From the NCBI GenBank assembly GCA_022866885.1, contig JALHWS010000152.1, positions 1-15,747 on the forward strand: DNA of 15,747 nt. Direction: 5' to 3'. This stretch comes from Candidatus Microgenomates bacterium (GTDB lineage: Bacteria; Patescibacteriota; Microgenomatia; 2-02-FULL-39-11). The position numbers and the translations under genes were made by a program. Positions 13,394 through 15,747 of this stretch are shown in pieces (the first letter of the stretch is position 1; each line of letters starts with the position of its first letter). Under the pieces are notes generated by a model, which had not been told where the DNA came from, ran no database searches, and worked only from the letters and a program-made list of their open reading frames with translations.

Positions 13394-14578
13394 TTACTTA
13401 AGAATTTTCGTAACAACTCCCGCTCCGACAGTATGTCCGCCTTCTCGAACGGCAAATCTTTGCCCTTCTTCCAAAGCGACCGGCACAATCAACTTGGCCG
13501 TCATTTTGATACTGTCTCCCGGCATCACCATTTCCACTCCCTTTGGTAAAGCAATGTCACCGGTAATATCAGTTGTCTTTATATAGAATTGAGGACGGTA
13601 ACCGGTAAAAAACGGCGTATGACGGCCGCCTTCTTCCTTGGTCAGGACATAAATTTCCGCCTCAAATTCGGTGTGTGGGGTGATACTGCCCGGTTTGGCG
13701 ATCACCTGACCGCGCTCCACCTGGTCTTTCTCGATACCGCGAAGAAGCAAACCGACATTGTCTCCGGCAATAGCTTCATCAAGAGACTTCCTGAACATCT
13801 CAACTCCGGTGATGACGGTTTTTTGGGTCGCTTTAATACCGACTATCTCCACTTCCTCGTTAACTTTCAGTTTTCCCCGCTCGACCCGACCGGTCACTAC
13901 TGTTCCACGGCCTTTGATGGAGAAAACATCCTCAACCGGCATCAGGAACGGTTTTTCCGTATCACGGACCGGGGTGGGGATATATTCATCAACGGTTTTC
14001 ATTAGTGTCTCAATCGATTTAATCGCTTCCGCGTCTCCCTGAAGAGACTTCAGAGCGCTGCCGCGGATGATTGGGATTTTATCTCCCGGGAAATGGTATT
14101 TCGTCAAAAGTTCCCGCACTTCCATCTCAACCAGATCCAGTAGTTCTTTATCCTGAACCATATCTACTTTGTTTAAGAAGACAACAATCGCCGGGACGTT
14201 AACCTGATGGGCAAGCAAAATATGCTCCCGGGTTTGCGGCATCGGGCCGTCCGGAGCTGAAACCACCAAAATGGCGCCATCCATCTGCGCCGCGCCGGTA
14301 ATCATGTTTTTGATGTAATCGGCGTGTCCCGGAGCGTCTATATGGGCATAATGCCTTTTTTCGGTTTCGTATTCGGAATGGTGGATGTTGATAGTGACGC
14401 CTCTGGCTTTTTCCTCAGGAGCGTTATCAATCTCTTCGTATTTGAGGGCTTTGGCCAATCCTTTTGCGGCCAAAACGTGGGTAATGGCTGAAGTTAAAGT
14501 GGTTTTGCCATGGTCGACGTGACCGATGGTCCCGATGTTCAAATGCGGTTTATTTCTTTTAAAAACGGCGCTGGCCAT
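13394..14578 (-). CDS. tuf: Elongation factor Tu
   Basis: EF-Tu is the GTPase that brings aminoacyl-tRNA to the ribosome. The 394-residue product has the P-loop GHVDHGKT at residues 19-26, switch I in EEKARGVTINIHHSEYET, switch II DAPGHADY from Asp81 (usually DCPGHADY) with the catalytic His85, NKVD at 136-139, GSAL at 173-176, then domains 2 and 3 (GRGTVVTGRVERGKL, HTPFFTGYRPQFYIKTTDIT, REGGHTVGAGVV). Switch I reads NIHHSEY where NTSHVEY is usual. It has its own promoter and a good AAGGAG, and is not linked to fusA. It leads directly into rpsJ. Confidence 0.98.
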   Translation of the reverse strand: MASAVFKRNKPHLNIGTIGHVDHGKTTLTSAITHVLAAKGLAKALKYEEIDNAPEEKARGVTINIHHSEYETEKRHYAHIDAPGHADYIKNMITGAAQMDGAILVVSAPDGPMPQTREHILLAHQVNVPAIVVFLNKVDMVQDKELLDLVEMEVRELLTKYHFPGDKIPIIRGSALKSLQGDAEAIKSIETLMKTVDEYIPTPVRDTEKPFLMPVEDVFSIKGRGTVVTGRVERGKLKVNEEVEIVGIKATQKTVITGVEMFRKSLDEAIAGDNVGLLLRGIEKDQVERGQVIAKPGSITPHTEFEAEIYVLTKEEGGRHTPFFTGYRPQFYIKTTDITGDIALPKGVEMVMPGDSIKMTAKLIVPVALEEGQRFAVREGGHTVGAGVVTKILK

Positions 14579-14585
14579 ATATTTT

Positions 14586-14591
14586 CTCCTT
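14586..14591 (-). promoter_or_regulatory. Shine-Dalgarno sequence of tuf
   Basis: AAGGAG with a 7-base spacer to the tuf ATG at 14576-14578. It is among the strongest ribosome binding sites in the window and fixes the tuf start; most internal operon genes here lack one this good. Confidence 0.85.
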
Positions 14592-14608
14592 TAATTATAA
14601 AAATTTAT

Positions 14609-14642
14609 AAAAAAAATATTTCCCAAAGCAATTTATTTTGGG
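14609..14642 (-). promoter_or_regulatory. Hairpin plus U-run in the tuf leader (weak attenuator candidate)
   Basis: In the transcript CCCAAA (14642-14637) pairs with UUUGGG (14627-14622) around a 9-base loop. Five bases further on there are eight U residues at 14616-14609. The stem has only three G-C pairs and the U-run is offset, so it would be a poor terminator, but it begins almost at the predicted transcription start and may be a leader control or 5'-stabilising element. It occupies much of the roughly 65-base leader. Confidence 0.4.
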
Positions 14643-14649
14643 CAAGAGG

Positions 14650-14678
14650 ATTATACAATATGAAAATGAGGCTTGCAA
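14650..14678 (-). promoter_or_regulatory. Sigma-70-type promoter for tuf-rpsJ (and beyond)
   Basis: TTGCAA at 14673-14678, a 17-base spacer, and a perfect TATAAT at 14650-14655. Transcription would start near 14643, giving a leader of about 65 bases before tuf. It is the best promoter match noticed in the window and lies in the 138-base gap between tuf and the HD-domain gene. Confidence 0.8.
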
Positions 14679-14716
14679 GAGGCTCGTTGGTCGATAATAA
14701 CATGACATTGATACTA

Positions 14717-15466
14717 TTAATAAGTTCCCACTACTTCTCTGCATTTTCTAAGCATTGGTTCTAGGTCTTTCTCAATCGCTCCCCATTGTTTTAATATAGC
14801 CTCTTCAATTTTTAGGTATTGTCTCGCCAGATGAGCAACTTCTTCAGGATTTTCCGATAGTCTTATCAAATCGGCAAGAGTGGTTTCGTAATGTTTTATT
14901 AAACCATCCTCACCGATTATTCTTGTAGGCGATTGAGCTAAAGTATCGAGATATGCAGTCTTTCTTCTTTCTGCTTCCTCTGTATACATCTTTATCATGT
15001 CTCTTCCGAAACGCCATCCCAATTGTATAAAAAAAGCAATACGTGTCTTGGGATATGCAAATTCATCTGCTAAACAAAATAATCTGGGAAGAAATTCCGA
15101 CTGTACCGGTGTTCCTTCATGTAATCTAATCATGTCATAAGTTGCTTGGAGAATATTTTCTGGTAAAACACTGGTAAGATGCTCTTTAAACAGATCGGCA
15201 TTTTGTTGCGCATGTGTTCTGCCATAACGGACGTCGTGCCATTGAGCAGCTAAATCAATTGCTAAAAAGTCTGCAGGAGTTGCCGCAGGTTTATTTATAA
15301 TAAGAAGCTGATGGGCAATATTGCGCACATTCTCCGCATGAGAAGGCCCATGACCGTAATAGATACCTTCAGTTCGCCAAATATCAAACACTTTTTGTCT
15401 ACTCTGTGTAAGTACATCACTGTAAAAATCTCTATATTCAACTCGTTGTAGGTTTTCAGGCGGCAT
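14717..15466 (-). CDS. HD-superfamily metal-dependent phosphohydrolase-like protein
   Basis: The 249-residue product has an HD-domain pattern: His43 in GHGPSHAENV, the His77-Asp78 doublet in AAQWHDVRYG, and Asp134 in LFCLADEFAY. Extra histidines at 85 (GRTHAQQNA) and 116 (IRLHEGT) could bind a second metal. HD proteins hydrolyse phosphate esters of nucleotides or other small molecules; the substrate here is unknown. The C-terminal third is helical, with no recognised domain. It has no signal peptide or membrane segment. The ATG has only a weak GAG upstream. It stands 4 bases after an upstream open frame and before the tuf promoter, and looks more A/T-rich than the ribosomal genes, so it is probably an unrelated neighbour. 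Confidence 0.8.
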   Translation of the reverse strand: MPPENLQRVEYRDFYSDVLTQSRQKVFDIWRTEGIYYGHGPSHAENVRNIAHQLLIINKPAATPADFLAIDLAAQWHDVRYGRTHAQQNADLFKEHLTSVLPENILQATYDMIRLHEGTPVQSEFLPRLFCLADEFAYPKTRIAFFIQLGWRFGRDMIKMYTEEAERRKTAYLDTLAQSPTRIIGEDGLIKHYETTLADLIRLSENPEEVAHLARQYLKIEEAILKQWGAIEKDLEPMLRKCREVVGTY

Positions 15467-15470
15467 ATAT

Positions 15471-15572
15471 TTATCTCATTAGCGTATCAAGGGGAAGAGT
15501 ACTGCAATATAGTTCCCCGAACTCTATCGGGATAACAGGTAAAGAATAAACACCTAATTTCTCCAAAGCTAA
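15471..15572 (-). other. Open frame continuing in phase after an in-frame TAA
   Basis: Directly after the TAA at 15573-15575 the same frame stays open for 33 codons and ends at a TAA at 15471-15473, just 4 bases before the HD-gene ATG. It reads LALEKLGVYSLPVIPIEFGE and then LYCSTLPLDTLMR. It looks protein-like and would give the operon-like spacing seen elsewhere in the window. It has no early ATG of its own. I read it as the true C-terminus of the upstream gene, cut off by a nonsense mutation, a sequencing or assembly error, or readthrough. If the upstream gene really ends at 15573, this is plain intergenic DNA. It also holds a small CCCGA/TCGGG hairpin without a U-run. Confidence 0.5.
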
Positions 15573-15746
15573 TTAAGTCTCATCAACATTTCTATATGGC
15601 ACTTCTATGTGAGTAATTGATCGCCAAGGTATAGGTTTATCCGTTCTGGTTTCAATTTTATTAAGCCATTTCTTACGTAGACTAAACGTACTTATTCCTC
15701 CCCTTTTGATACCTAATAAAATTGGATAATTCCCTGGAATATCAGA
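15573..15746 (-). CDS. Unrecognised protein, C-terminal part (5' end beyond window)
   Basis: An open frame of 57 codons runs in from the right edge and stops at a TAA (15573-15575). Its peptide begins SDIPGNYPILLGIKRGGIST, continues with a basic FSLRKKWLNKIETRTDKPIP, and then WRSITHIEVPYRNVDET. It has no Met, so the start lies outside. I do not recognise the family. With the in-phase continuation that follows the stop, the ending GELYCSTLPL faintly recalls the C-terminal Cys region of arginine deiminase / DDAH-type enzymes, but this is only a guess. The coding reading rests on length, composition and strand agreement with the neighbours. Confidence 0.5.
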   Translation of the reverse strand, partial: SDIPGNYPILLGIKRGGISTFSLRKKWLNKIETRTDKPIPWRSITHIEVPYRNVDET

Positions 15747-15747
15747 C

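Noticed and set aside
13589..14005. Long plus-strand open frames opposite tuf, rplV, rplX and others
   Set aside because: They mirror the codon pattern of well-supported minus-strand genes, have no ribosome binding sites, and encode no recognisable domains.
15516..15531. CCCGA/TCGGG hairpin upstream of the HD gene as a terminator
   Set aside because: Only five base pairs and no U-run follows; it lies within the open continuation frame and is likely incidental.

Overview
The window is a bacterial ribosomal-protein super-operon. All recognised genes lie on the minus strand, so transcription runs from the high to the low coordinates. Between uS5 and uL15 there is no gene for uL30 (rpmD): rpsE and rplO overlap by four bases. 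That absence, the shortened uL2 N-terminus and the very tight packing suggest a member of the Candidate Phyla Radiation (Patescibacteria), perhaps the Microgenomates. The phylum-level call is an inference from family knowledge; no rRNA is present to settle it.

Right end (about 14.7-15.75 kb): the tail of an unrecognised protein whose reading frame is cut by an in-frame TAA yet stays open up to the next gene, then an HD-superfamily phosphohydrolase-like gene. Next comes a strong promoter (TTGCAA, 17 bp, TATAAT) in front of tuf, followed by rpsJ. tuf is not preceded by rpsL, rpsG and fusA, so the str operon is split here.

Middle (about 4.6-13.4 kb): tuf, rpsJ, then after an unusually long 99-base gap the S10 and spc genes in classical order: rplC, rplD, rplW, rplB, rpsS, rplV, rpsC, rplP, rpmC, rpsQ, rplN, rplX, rplE, rpsN (zinc type), rpsH, rplF, rplR, rpsE, rplO. 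The rpsJ-rplC gap holds a candidate promoter and a textbook intrinsic-terminator-like hairpin whose U-run touches the rplC start codon. It is the most conspicuous regulatory structure in the window.

Left end (about 0-4.6 kb): secY, adk, a second small P-loop kinase resembling the UPF0200 / dephospho-CoA-kinase-like group, map, infA, rpmJ, rpsM, rpsK and the 5' part of rpsD, cut by the window edge. The rpsK-rpsD gap holds a short repeat unit in direct and inverted copies that could fold into a long stem just before the rpsD start.

Together the genes supply ribosomal subunit proteins, the elongation factor EF-Tu, initiation factor IF-1, the Sec translocon channel, N-terminal methionine removal and nucleotide-pool kinases. 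Most of the region is ordinary core machinery. The points of interest are the leader structures, the extra kinase, the repeat cluster and the interrupted gene at the right edge. No tRNA, rRNA, CRISPR array or insertion sequence was seen, and no stretch longer than 300 bases lacks a gene.
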